Under the pieces are notes generated by a model, which was given only the letters and a program-made list of their open reading frames with translations, did no database searches and was not told the DNA's origin. Made by a program: the position numbers and the translations under genes. Shown here in pieces: positions 6,479-14,192 of a DNA stretch of 55,776 nt. How positions within the stretch are numbered: the first letter of the stretch is position 1; each line of letters opens with the position of its first letter. The stretch is from Thermoflexia bacterium (GTDB lineage: Bacteria > Chloroflexota > Anaerolineae > B4-G1), in the NCBI GenBank assembly GCA_011192155.1, contig DUEK01000009.1, positions 1-55,776 on the forward strand, in the 5' to 3' direction.

Positions 6479-8206
6479 TTAAGCCATATACCGCGCAAAG
6501 TAGGGATACAAATCCTGTGCGTCGTTCAACGTCTCCGGCATCAGCGAGCGCTCCGGCGGCCAGGCAATAAAAGGCCGTCCCTGCGGCCCGCCCAGCCCCC
6601 CGTGTACGGCCGCTTGCTCCTCGAAAGCCACGACCCGCCCATCCGGCTGCAACGCCCCCAGCACGACCAGGTCGCCGGAGTGGGGAAAGTGGGCCAGGTA
6701 ATGAAGCTGGGCAGCGACGTAAGCTGTATCGCCAAACGGCAGTAAAGGATGAGGCCACTCCACGCTCTCGCGCCCCTCTCCAAAGACCAGTGCGCCCCCT
6801 TGCTGACCCAACACTACCGTTCTCTTCCCCGCCCGTCCCACGATGGCCCCGATGCCAGGGTTGGCAAGTAAGCTATCCAACAAACGAGGGTACAGAATAG
6901 CTACCTCAACCACATCAAGAGAGCGTGAGGTGACATTGAAGTAGACGTGGACCAGCGGGCCGGATGCAGAGACGACGACGTCCCGTTGCCGTTCCAGATC
7001 GTAATCCAACTCTGGTCCCCAAAGCATGCGGCGCTTCAGGTAACGACGGATAGGCGACAGCGCCCGGCGCAGGCGAGGCGAAAAATGGCGTTCCAGGCCC
7101 TGCAACTCGTCCAACAGGTAGCGCGTCTTGTCCGCCGAGTGCGCGTATGCTTCGGCCCGTTCATCCACCGAAAGTTCTCTGCCAATCTGAGCCAAGATAT
7201 ATTCTCCCAGAGTGACCCCATTACGCCAACTGAAAGGGATCGCCGGCGTATTGCCGTGATCGGAGAGAATGTAGAGATCGTACTCCCGCCTCTGGTAACG
7301 GGTACGCATACGGTTGATCTGGCGAATGCGCCTATCAACGCCACGCAACACGCGGAAAGCGGCCACAGAATCCGCCCCCAGCTTGTGGGCCGCCTCGTCG
7401 TAACTATTATAGTTGGCATAGATGGCCGGCGCGCAGCGGTAAATGTCCAGCATCACGCCAAAGGTCTGTGTCTCGGTCAGGAGCGTATCACTGACTGCAT
7501 GTAGAAGGGGGGAAAAAAGATCAAAGGGGTTGATGTCGCCAGGTCGTATCAGGGCAACCAACCGCCGGCCCAACCCGGTCAGGTAGCTCGCAGTGATCAA
7601 GCCTAGCAAACGCAGTATGCGGAATGGGCTGAAAAGAAACAGAAGAAACAACCCCATCCCGCGTAAGCTCTCAAAAAATCGCTGCCGGTGAAGCGTGCTA
7701 AGAGTGAAAAGTGCCAAGTCGGCGTCGCCATCGAATATGCTGACGTAGCAAGAACCGCCGCGCAGGATGCCCGGTCGCCCCTGGCTGATGCGGTCGCGCA
7801 CGGCCTGAATCTGATCGGGTCGCTTGGACATCATTGTCTGTCCCCGCTCTTTCTCGTACCAGCGGAAACCGGGAATGTCAAAGCGGTTGCCAAACATGAT
7901 ACCGGCCTGAACGGCTGGCGTGGTACTGGGCAGCCCGCAGCGCCAGGGAGCCACAGATAGGCGACGTTCGGCCAACAATCGCTTCAGGTAGGGCATATAG
8001 CCGGCGGCCACAGCCTGTATCAGGTGGTCGTAGGCAAGTCCGTCAATCTGAATGATGATAAATCCACGCTGTCGGTCCGGCCCGACACCTCCCCTGCCCA
8101 AGCGCTGGGCCAGTGTGCCGTATTTACGCGTGTAGTAAACGTCGGTCAGCACACCGACGAAATCGAGAACGCGCCGCGCAAACCAGGTAGACGCTATAGA
8201 ATCCAC
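6479..8206 (-). CDS. Alkaline-phosphatase-superfamily phosphodiesterase (type I phosphodiesterase/nucleotide pyrophosphatase fold)
   Basis: A 575-residue protein with the metal-dependent phosphodiesterase core. QIDGLAYDHL supplies the first Asp ligand. CGLPSTTPAVQAGIMFG contains the nucleophile Thr region. YNSYDEAAHKLGADS and LYILSDHGN supply the later Asp/His ligands. Hydrophobic stretches near residues 190-215 (LFLLFLFSPFRILRLLGLI) suggest membrane association between core halves. Family members hydrolyse nucleotide or phospholipid-like phosphodiesters, and the substrate here is unknown. The predicted start is GTG at 8206 with no convincing Shine-Dalgarno, so the N-terminus is uncertain. 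It is transcribed toward the kor operon, with only 29 bp between stops. Confidence 0.75.
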   Translation of the reverse strand: MDSIASTWFARRVLDFVGVLTDVYYTRKYGTLAQRLGRGGVGPDRQRGFIIIQIDGLAYDHLIQAVAAGYMPYLKRLLAERRLSVAPWRCGLPSTTPAVQAGIMFGNRFDIPGFRWYEKERGQTMMSKRPDQIQAVRDRISQGRPGILRGGSCYVSIFDGDADLALFTLSTLHRQRFFESLRGMGLFLLFLFSPFRILRLLGLITASYLTGLGRRLVALIRPGDINPFDLFSPLLHAVSDTLLTETQTFGVMLDIYRCAPAIYANYNSYDEAAHKLGADSVAAFRVLRGVDRRIRQINRMRTRYQRREYDLYILSDHGNTPAIPFSWRNGVTLGEYILAQIGRELSVDERAEAYAHSADKTRYLLDELQGLERHFSPRLRRALSPIRRYLKRRMLWGPELDYDLERQRDVVVSASGPLVHVYFNVTSRSLDVVEVAILYPRLLDSLLANPGIGAIVGRAGKRTVVLGQQGGALVFGEGRESVEWPHPLLPFGDTAYVAAQLHYLAHFPHSGDLVVLGALQPDGRVVAFEEQAAVHGGLGGPQGRPFIAWPPERSLMPETLNDAQDLYPYFARYMA

Positions 8207-8285
8207 CCGGTTAGTATACCAGTCTCGCGCCGGTTTGTCACCCGGTGGGCCAGCCCGAAACCTTAAATTCGGTAGTGGTTATATG

Positions 8286-8314
8286 TTGACTGATGACGCT
8301 CCAAATGGTATTCT
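8286..8314 (+). promoter_or_regulatory. Predicted sigma-70 promoter without an intact downstream gene
   Basis: TTGACT (8286-8291), a 17-bp spacer and TATTCT (8309-8314). It points rightward into the 205-bp gap between two leftward genes. A good ribosome-binding site and a 12-codon open frame follow, but no larger gene. Confidence 0.4.
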
Positions 8315-8346
8315 GTGTCGAAAAACTGACCGGGAGGAGCACTATC

Positions 8347-8385
8347 ATGATTCAGGAAGAGATAAAAAGTGAAACGTCAACCTGA
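8347..8385 (+). CDS. Possible 12-residue leader or gene-start remnant (MIQEEIKSETST)
   Basis: An ATG at 8347 lies 7 bases after GGGAGGAG (8332-8339) and opens a frame of 12 codons ending in TGA. The ribosome-binding site is one of the best in the window and a sigma-70-like promoter is correctly placed upstream. Downstream lies the 3' end of selB on the other strand. It is either a tiny expressed peptide or the 5' stump of a deleted gene. Too short to assign to a family. Confidence 0.25.
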   Translation: MIQEEIKSETST

Positions 8386-8411
8386 TTCTTGCGCCTGATG
8401 CATTACGGCTT

Positions 8412-10346
8412 TTACCGCAGCACCCTTTTATCCTCCACACGTTTCGTCACCCCTATTTCATCCAGGTGCTCTAGCAGTGCTTGCGCATATTTGCGGCTGG
8501 TCTTTAACATATCACGCGTCTCGCCCAGGGTGATGCTTCCATCGCGCTCAATGTGCGCGCGAACGCGGGACACCATTTCCTCGTACGTCTGGGGCAAGAA
8601 TAGAACCTCCGGCGAGAGCTGTACCAAATCTCCCCGGCCCATCAACACACCCAGCACACTCTCTCCCACGGCGGCGACACTTTCCTTGACCGAGGGCGTG
8701 GTATAGGGCTGGCGGCGAAAGCGGGCCAGCAATGCGTCTACTCGCCGCTGTTGATCGGGATCAAGCTGCACCTTGTGGGAGGGGAGCCGGACGGTGGTTC
8801 CCTCGTCTACAGCGAGGTCCTCGGCGACGGCGCGGGCCAGCACCGCATTAAAGACCTTTGGCTCTAGTTTGAGCTTGCTGCGCAGGGCCTCGCGCACCAT
8901 CCCCACCCGCAACGGGGACTGCCGATGGTAAGCGGCGAGTTCGCCCAAGATCCGATCAACCAGAGCAGACCACCAGGAACGGGCCGCGAGTAACTGGTTG
9001 CCAGGCACAGGCCGCTGGACGGTAGTCCGAGAGCCTAAGGCTAGCGCCTGCTCCTCATCCAATAGTTGAGCCAGCGCATCGGGGGCGGCGTCGCCCAGGC
9101 TGCTGGCGGAGAGCAGATTGCGGGCGAGGGTAGGCCCTTTTCGCTCTAGTGCTTGCAGCAATATCTCGGCCGGGCTGCCCTGGGCCAGCGTCTCCAACCG
9201 AGCGGTCACCCCTGGGCGGAAGCGACGGTGTTTGCGACCAGGGTTGGGGTCAATGACAACGCCGCCGCCCAGAGTCGCGGAGGGCGAGGGGCGGCGAATG
9301 ATAAAACGATCCCCTTTGACCAACGTGACCGGGTCATAGAGCCGCAGTTGGGCCCATCCGGTCTGCCCCGGGAGCAGTGTTTTCTCACCCAGTATGCGCA
9401 CGCGGGCCACCGTCTCTGCCGCGCCGGAAAAGAATTTGAGCTGGGTATTATGGCGCAGCGGCCGGTGGGCCGGCTCCGAACTCGATTGAAGAGTGTCGGG
9501 CAGATAGCGCAATTGCACGTCCACTAGCAGTGTGGGGTGTAGCCAGCCGGGGATGGTGACCACGTCGCCGCGCACAAGCTCGGCCTTGCTGACGCCGGTG
9601 AGGTTCATCGCCACGCGGCTGCCCGGCGCCGCCCGCTCAACCTGTTGTTTGTGAGTCTGGAGGCCGCGCACGCGGGCCTTGAGCTCACGGGGCAGTATCT
9701 CGACCTCTTGTCCCACCTCAAAGCAACCATCAGCGAGCGTGCCAGTGACGACGGTGCCAAAGCCACTGATGCTAAAGACGCGGTCCACCGGCAGCCGGGG
9801 GCGCCCCCGGTCGCGGCGCGGCTCAATCTGGGCCAGCATCTCTTGCAACGCGGTCGTTAGCTCGTCCAGCCCCTGCCCGGTGCGGGCGGAGACGGGAACG
9901 ATGGGCGCACCTTCCAGGGCCGTTCCCACCAGCGTCTCGGAAACGTCGGCGGCGACCAGTTCAACCCATTCATCGCTCTCGCCCATGCTTTCGAGCACGT
10001 CCAGCTTGGTCAGGGCGACGACCCCCCGTTCAACCCCCAGCAGGTCGAGGATGGCCAGATGCTCACGGGTCTGCGGCATCACGCCCTCGTCGGCGGCGAC
10101 GATAAAGAGCGCGGCGTCAATGCCGCCCACGCCGGCCAGCATATTCTCGATAAAGTCCCGGTGCCCCGGCACGTCCACGATGCCGACCGATTCGCCGTTG
10201 GGGAGCGCGAGCCAGGCGAACCCCAAATCTATCGTCATCTCCCGCTCTTTCTCCTCGCGCAGCCGGTCGGGGTCAATGCCGGTGAGGGCGTGGACGAGGG
10301 TGGATTTGCCGTGGTCTACGTGGCCGGCTGTGCCAATGACGTGCAT
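8412..10346 (-). CDS. selB: Selenocysteine-specific translation elongation factor SelB
   Basis: A 644-residue GTPase that delivers Sec-tRNA to recoded UGA codons. G1 is GHVDHGKSTL, G2 lies in EMTIDLGFAW, G3 is DVPGHRDF, and the G4 position reads TKLD instead of NKxD, as is usual in SelB. EF-Tu-like domains II and III follow. The C-terminal third (about 380-644) contains winged-helix repeats, ending LKTSRKYAQALLEHLDEIGVTKRVEDKRVL. The start is set at MHVIGTAG (10344-10346). The frame stays open for 45 more codons upstream, but that stretch is arginine-rich and overlaps the preceding coiled-coil gene. The preceding gene ends 10 bp upstream. selA, selD and tRNA-Sec are not in this window. Confidence 0.93.
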   Translation of the reverse strand: MHVIGTAGHVDHGKSTLVHALTGIDPDRLREEKEREMTIDLGFAWLALPNGESVGIVDVPGHRDFIENMLAGVGGIDAALFIVAADEGVMPQTREHLAILDLLGVERGVVALTKLDVLESMGESDEWVELVAADVSETLVGTALEGAPIVPVSARTGQGLDELTTALQEMLAQIEPRRDRGRPRLPVDRVFSISGFGTVVTGTLADGCFEVGQEVEILPRELKARVRGLQTHKQQVERAAPGSRVAMNLTGVSKAELVRGDVVTIPGWLHPTLLVDVQLRYLPDTLQSSSEPAHRPLRHNTQLKFFSGAAETVARVRILGEKTLLPGQTGWAQLRLYDPVTLVKGDRFIIRRPSPSATLGGGVVIDPNPGRKHRRFRPGVTARLETLAQGSPAEILLQALERKGPTLARNLLSASSLGDAAPDALAQLLDEEQALALGSRTTVQRPVPGNQLLAARSWWSALVDRILGELAAYHRQSPLRVGMVREALRSKLKLEPKVFNAVLARAVAEDLAVDEGTTVRLPSHKVQLDPDQQRRVDALLARFRRQPYTTPSVKESVAAVGESVLGVLMGRGDLVQLSPEVLFLPQTYEEMVSRVRAHIERDGSITLGETRDMLKTSRKYAQALLEHLDEIGVTKRVEDKRVLR

Positions 10347-10356
10347 ACGCGCTCTC

Positions 10357-11568
10357 CTAAACCTCGCCGCGCAGGATTTCACGGGCCTGGGTAAACGCTT
10401 GCTCCGCCCGTTCGACTGCGCCCTGGACTGTCTCCAGGTCACGGTGGGCGTCCATGCGGCGGATGTCGAACAGGGATTCAATCTGGGTCTGGTGAATTCC
10501 GATCTGCGCTTCGAGTGGCTCGATCCGCCGAGCGAGTTCCTGATTTACTTTTTTCTGCACCTTCCACTGCTCATCCACTGCGACCTGGCGCTTTTTCAGT
10601 TCCTTGTCTTGCCCCGCCTGCCACTCTTCCCACTGCCGCTTGACCCGGTCCTCGGCCAGACGTTGCATCTCGGCTACCTCGTTCTGCCGCTTTTCCTGCC
10701 GCGCCTGGAAGCTTTCCAACTTTTCCAGGCCCCGCTTGGTGAGCGTGTATTGCTCCACAAAGCGCTGGGTCTGCGAACGCCATTCCTCCATTTCCTGACG
10801 AACCTGCTCCGCCTGGTCCATATACTTTTTGACCGCTTGCTCGCGGCGGAACTCGGCCACGCGCATCTCTTCGAGCGGTTTCTCAAACTCTTTGATCTGG
10901 CTGACGGCCTCGTCAATGCGCGGTTTGTATTTTTGGATATTCTCTTCCAAAAGCGGAAGTTTTGTCGCTTGGGTCTCGACTCGCTTGCGCAGTGTGGTTG
11001 TCTCTTGCTCCAGTTCGGCGATGCGGCGGTTGTCGGCGCGGCGCTGTTCCTCCAAGTAGGTGACGGCCTGCACGCGGTCGTCGGAGCGTTTGCTCAGGTC
11101 GGCGACGACGACCTCCAAGCGCTGGATGGCCTCGTTGAGCCGCTGTTCTTCGACCTGGCGGGCCTGGATTTCCTCGTCGTAGCGCGGCAGAACCTGCGTT
11201 CTTTTATCTAATTGGCCCAATTGGTCAATTACCGCCTTCATCTCGATTTGGCGCAGCCGGGCGGATTCCGCTCGCGCTCTCTTTAACGCCTCTTCACGCT
11301 GTTCGAGCATAAAGACCATCTCGTTCTTGTAACTGGCTACCGTCTGCTCGAAACCGGTCACCTGCGAGATCAAGCTCTGGACACCGGCCAGCATGGTCTG
11401 CAAGTCCTGTATCTGAGCTATCTGTTGAGATAGTTGTTCTTCCTGGCTCTGCGCCTGTTTTTGCAGCACCGCGACGGCGGCTTTGTCCTTGCGGCGCTCT
11501 TCCTCCAGGAACTTTATCGTCTGTATTGCCTGGCTCAACTCCATCGTTTGAGTCACGTTCATCGCCAT
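10357..11568 (-). CDS. Long coiled-coil protein of unknown function, co-directional with selB
   Basis: A 403-residue protein, almost entirely heptad-rich coiled coil (e.g. EQLSQQIAQIQDLQTMLAG, EMEEWRSQTQRFVEQY). It has high Glu, Gln, Arg and Lys content, no signal peptide, no membrane segment and no catalytic motif. Such proteins act as scaffolds or SMC/tropomyosin-like spacers, but nothing here identifies a partner. It starts ATG after a G-rich GGGGGG stretch. It precedes selB by 10 bp, so the two are likely cotranscribed. The association could be incidental, and no function is assigned. Confidence 0.75.
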   Translation of the reverse strand: MAMNVTQTMELSQAIQTIKFLEEERRKDKAAVAVLQKQAQSQEEQLSQQIAQIQDLQTMLAGVQSLISQVTGFEQTVASYKNEMVFMLEQREEALKRARAESARLRQIEMKAVIDQLGQLDKRTQVLPRYDEEIQARQVEEQRLNEAIQRLEVVVADLSKRSDDRVQAVTYLEEQRRADNRRIAELEQETTTLRKRVETQATKLPLLEENIQKYKPRIDEAVSQIKEFEKPLEEMRVAEFRREQAVKKYMDQAEQVRQEMEEWRSQTQRFVEQYTLTKRGLEKLESFQARQEKRQNEVAEMQRLAEDRVKRQWEEWQAGQDKELKKRQVAVDEQWKVQKKVNQELARRIEPLEAQIGIHQTQIESLFDIRRMDAHRDLETVQGAVERAEQAFTQAREILRGEV

Positions 11569-11706
11569 GATTACCCCCCAGGTGAATTTAGGCTGGCTCT
11601 ATGCCAGATAGCCCTCTATTATGATCGCGCGCTGATTATATCATCATTCCCCACCACAGGCAACGGTTGACAGGCTGACGCGGGCCGCTATAATAACTCA
11701 TTAGAC

Positions 11707-11741
11707 ATTGGTAATTGGAAATTGGAAATTGGTAATTGGAA
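11707..11741 (+). repeat. Heptanucleotide tandem repeat (ATTGGWA), five units
   Basis: Five consecutive in-phase heptamers, ATTGGTA or ATTGGAA, immediately precede and partly encode the start of the glycosyltransferase gene. They belong to the same type as the ATT-starting heptamers at 41891-42001 and 48562-48596. Confidence 0.9.
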
Positions 11742-12838
11742 TTGACGCCCGTATCGTCCACTATACGCGGGGGGGGATCAGCAACTATGTGTCTCGCCTG
11801 CTGGCCGCGCTGGCCGCGCTCGACGCGGACGCCGACTTTTACGTGCTGCACAGCCGCAAGGATCACATTCCCCCCACGCCGGGACCGAACTTTTGTCCCG
11901 TCGCCTGCTGGACTCCCGCCCATCACCGCTGGGAGCGCTGGGCGCTGGGGGTAGAAGCGCTGCGCCTGCGGCTCGACCTGCTCCACAGCCCCGATTTCAT
12001 CCCGCCCGCTTTTGGCTATCGCCGCTCGGTGATCACCGTCCACGATCTGAACTTTGTCCACTATCCCCAGTTCCTCACCGCGCAGAGCCGCCGCTACTAC
12101 AACCGGCAGATCGAGTGGGCAGTGCGCCGCGCCGACCACATCTTGGCCGATTCTCACGCCACTAAATCTGACTTGGTCTCACTGTTGGACGCGCCGCCGG
12201 AAAAGATCACGACCGTACACCTGGCCGCCGACCCGGCCTTTCGCCCGCTGCCGGAGGCGGAGGTCAGGCAGGTCGTTGCGCGGTACAATTTGGAGCCGGG
12301 GTATCTGCTCTGCGTGGGAACGCTGGAGCCGCGCAAGAATGTACCGGGCTTGCTAGAGGCCTACCGCTCGCTGCTCGACGCCAAGATCACAGACGCGCCG
12401 CTGGCATTGGTCGGCGGCAAGGGCTGGTTGTACGATGATATCTTTGAACGTGTCACCGAGTTGCACCTCACCGGGCAAGTACGCTTTCTTCACGGGGCGC
12501 CGGACGCCGACCTGGTAGGGCTGTACAACGGGGCCGCTCTGCTGGCGACGCCCTCGTTCTACGAAGGGTTCGGGCTGCCAGCGCTGGAGGCGATGGCCTG
12601 CGGCGCACCGGTCATCGTCGCCGACCGGGCCTCGCTGCCAGAAGTGGTGGGCGAGGCGGGCTTGCTGGTGGATCCCGACGACCCCGACGACATCGCCCGC
12701 GCGCTGGCCCGCGTGTTGACGGAGCAGCCGCTGCGGGCGCGGATGCGGGAGCGGGGTCTGGCGCAAGCGGCTCGTTTCACCTGGGGCAAGGCCGCCCGCG
12801 AGACGTTGGACGTTTACCGCATGGTGTTGGAGCGGTAA
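11729..12838 (+). CDS. Glycosyltransferase family 4 (GT-B fold)
   Basis: About 370 residues. The N-terminal Rossmann domain begins [19 protein letters not shown]. The linker [15 protein letters not shown] starts the C-terminal domain. The nucleotide-sugar signature [18 protein letters not shown] (an E-x7-E retaining-enzyme motif) is present, followed by [11 protein letters not shown]. It probably transfers a hexose or mannose to an envelope glycan at the cytosolic membrane face; donor and acceptor are unknown. The 5' end lies inside heptamer repeats: TTG at 11708 and TTG at 11729 are both in frame. The latter places Met where related proteins begin (M-x-IGIDAR) and is preferred. No Shine-Dalgarno is visible. 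Confidence 0.85.
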   Translation: MVIGIDARIVHYTRGGISNYVSRLLAALAALDADADFYVLHSRKDHIPPTPGPNFCPVACWTPAHHRWERWALGVEALRLRLDLLHSPDFIPPAFGYRRSVITVHDLNFVHYPQFLTAQSRRYYNRQIEWAVRRADHILADSHATKSDLVSLLDAPPEKITTVHLAADPAFRPLPEAEVRQVVARYNLEPGYLLCVGTLEPRKNVPGLLEAYRSLLDAKITDAPLALVGGKGWLYDDIFERVTELHLTGQVRFLHGAPDADLVGLYNGAALLATPSFYEGFGLPALEAMACGAPVIVADRASLPEVVGEAGLLVDPDDPDDIARALARVLTEQPLRARMRERGLAQAARFTWGKAARETLDVYRMVLER

Positions 12839-12880
12839 AACCGCCCTTTCCCTAATCTGTTGCAGCGCCCCTGTCGCAAA

Positions 12881-12910
12881 TTGGCGCGGTGTGAGTAGTT
12901 GCGTTATAAT
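12881..12910 (+). promoter_or_regulatory. Predicted sigma-70 promoter
   Basis: TTGGCG (12881-12886), an 18-bp spacer and a perfect TATAAT (12905-12910). It lies between the glycosyltransferase and acetyltransferase genes. The presumed transcript would cross the inverted repeat at 12969-13115 before the acetyltransferase start. Confidence 0.45.
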
Positions 12911-12968
12911 GGAGTTGGACCGCACTCACGTCGCAGGGAATGAAGTGATAGTTGACTGGACTGAAAAA

Positions 12969-13115
12969 ACTAGAGTTTTACCGCAAAGACGCAAAGGACG
13001 CCAAGAGATTTAATATCGAGGTGAATATTCTTTACATTTTGGCCCGCACAAATGAATATTCTTGATCTCCTGCTTAAAAATCTTTGCGCTCTTTGTGTCT
13101 TGGCGGTGAGAAAAG
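12969..13115. repeat. Imperfect inverted repeat with ACCGC..GCAAAG arms
   Basis: The left arm (about 12969-13006, containing ACCGCAAAGACGCAAAGG) is complementary with mismatches to the right arm (about 13078-13115, ending TTGGCGGTGAGAAAA). The spacer is about 70 bp. The arms show roughly 7-bp periodicity. A related ACCGC...GCGGT arrangement lies nested at 43920-44005. It fills the 327-bp gap before the acetyltransferase gene; no gene is seen there. Confidence 0.6.
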
Positions 13116-13165
13116 CCTTTTTTCAGGAGAGTCATAGTTGAGACGGTGTTTCGGAAGGAAAGAGT

Positions 13166-13735
13166 ATGCTGAACTTGGATTGTGTGTTCCAGGTATTTCC
13201 TCATCTAGAAACTGAGCGTTTGGTACTGAGACGATTGCACCTTTCTGATGCCAAGTCGTTGTTCGCCATCTTGGCGGATGAGGAGGTGACCAGGTTCTAT
13301 GATGATGAGGCCTTCACGGAGATTTCTCAAGCCAGGGAACAGCTTGAATCTTGGGCTAGCGGTTTTGACGTCAGGCGGTGTGTTCGGTGGGGGATTACTC
13401 TAAGAGAGGATGGTAATGTCATCGGGACATGTGGTTACTATGGTTTCCACGGGTGGCATACACGAGCCTCCATTGGGTACGAGTTGGCCCGTTCGCACTG
13501 GCGCCAGGGGATAATGACGGAAGCGCTGGGCGCGGTCATAGAATTTGGTTTCAGAGAAGTTGGGTTGAATAGAATTCAAGCGGTGGTAATGCCAGAGAAT
13601 GAGGGATCAGACAAGTTACTAGAAAAATTGGGATTTCGAAGGGAAGGCGTTTTGAGGGAATACGAGAACTGGGGAGAAAAGGGTTATGTGGACGTGTCGA
13701 TGTTCTCGTTGTTGAGGTACGAGTATAAGCAATGA
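13166..13735 (+). CDS. GNAT acetyltransferase, RimJ/RimL-like
   Basis: 189 residues of the N-acetyltransferase fold. LETERLVLRRLHLSDAKSLF is the typical RimJ/RimL N-terminus. GYELARSHWRQGIMTEAL is motif A, with the Q/R-x-x-G-x-M/A acetyl-CoA loop. NRIQAVVMPENEGSDKLLEKLGFRREGVLREY is the C-terminal signature. It would transfer acetyl from acetyl-CoA to an amino group, such as the ribosomal protein N-terminus in the namesake family or a small-molecule amine; the substrate here is unknown. The start ATG follows GGAAGGAAAG. It has its own predicted promoter upstream and is followed by an unrelated gene. Confidence 0.85.
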   Translation: MLNLDCVFQVFPHLETERLVLRRLHLSDAKSLFAILADEEVTRFYDDEAFTEISQAREQLESWASGFDVRRCVRWGITLREDGNVIGTCGYYGFHGWHTRASIGYELARSHWRQGIMTEALGAVIEFGFREVGLNRIQAVVMPENEGSDKLLEKLGFRREGVLREYENWGEKGYVDVSMFSLLRYEYKQ

Positions 13736-13889
13736 TGGTCACGGGGGTAGCTTCTAGAGGGTGCGGCCCAACCGCGTTTTGCACCTGACTGTGCTATCGG
13801 CGGCAAGCTCGACTGCTCCACGCTCATTGTAGTTGTTCACTTGGCGAAAGCATCACCCCGCACCCGCGCAGCGGGTGAAAACAACCGTT

Positions 13890-14192
13890 ATGGATCAATC
13901 ACGTCGTCTCCGTCTATGGTTTGTGTTGGCTCTGATTGTGGCGCTCGTCGTCGCGGCGCTGCTGTGGCTGCGCGGCGCACTGTTTGAAGATAACGACGTT
14001 TCCCCTTTGCCCACCCCTCTGGTTCTAGGCGAGTCTCCGCTCCCCACCCCCACCCAGGCGAGCGCCGCGCCGGCGACCCCCGCTTCCTGGAGTAACAGGG
14101 GAGCGGCTCTACTATGGGTGACGCTGGGTATTGGACTGGCGCTGTGCATCGCCTTTTTCATCTTGCGTTGGGATCGTCGCGCCATCGAATGA
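13890..14192 (+). CDS. Small two-helix membrane protein
   Basis: About 100 residues. A membrane helix lies near residues 9-29 (WFVLALIVALVVAALLWL). A Pro/Thr/Ser-rich extracytoplasmic linker follows (SPLPTPLVLGESPLPTPTQ), then a second helix (LLWVTLGIGLALCIAFFIL) and a short basic tail. It has no recognisable family. The start at 13890 is preferred because translation from 13833 adds an unconserved basic segment across a CACCCGC/GCGGGTG hairpin. The stop overlaps the next start (ATGA), indicating translational coupling to the GT39-type glycosyltransferase. It may be an accessory subunit of it. Confidence 0.6.
   Translation: MDQSRRLRLWFVLALIVALVVAALLWLRGALFEDNDVSPLPTPLVLGESPLPTPTQASAAPATPASWSNRGAALLWVTLGIGLALCIAFFILRWDRRAIE

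Noticed and set aside
8412-8440. Possible SECIS or selenoprotein near selB
   Set aside because: No in-frame UGA followed by a stable hairpin in a plausible redox gene was found close by. SelB presence alone does not place a selenoprotein here.
9679-11211. A 510-codon open frame on the plus strand
   Set aside because: It lies opposite selB and the coiled-coil gene, has Ser/Arg/Pro-rich then Leu/Phe-rich non-conserved composition, and lacks a ribosome-binding site. A high-G+C shadow frame.
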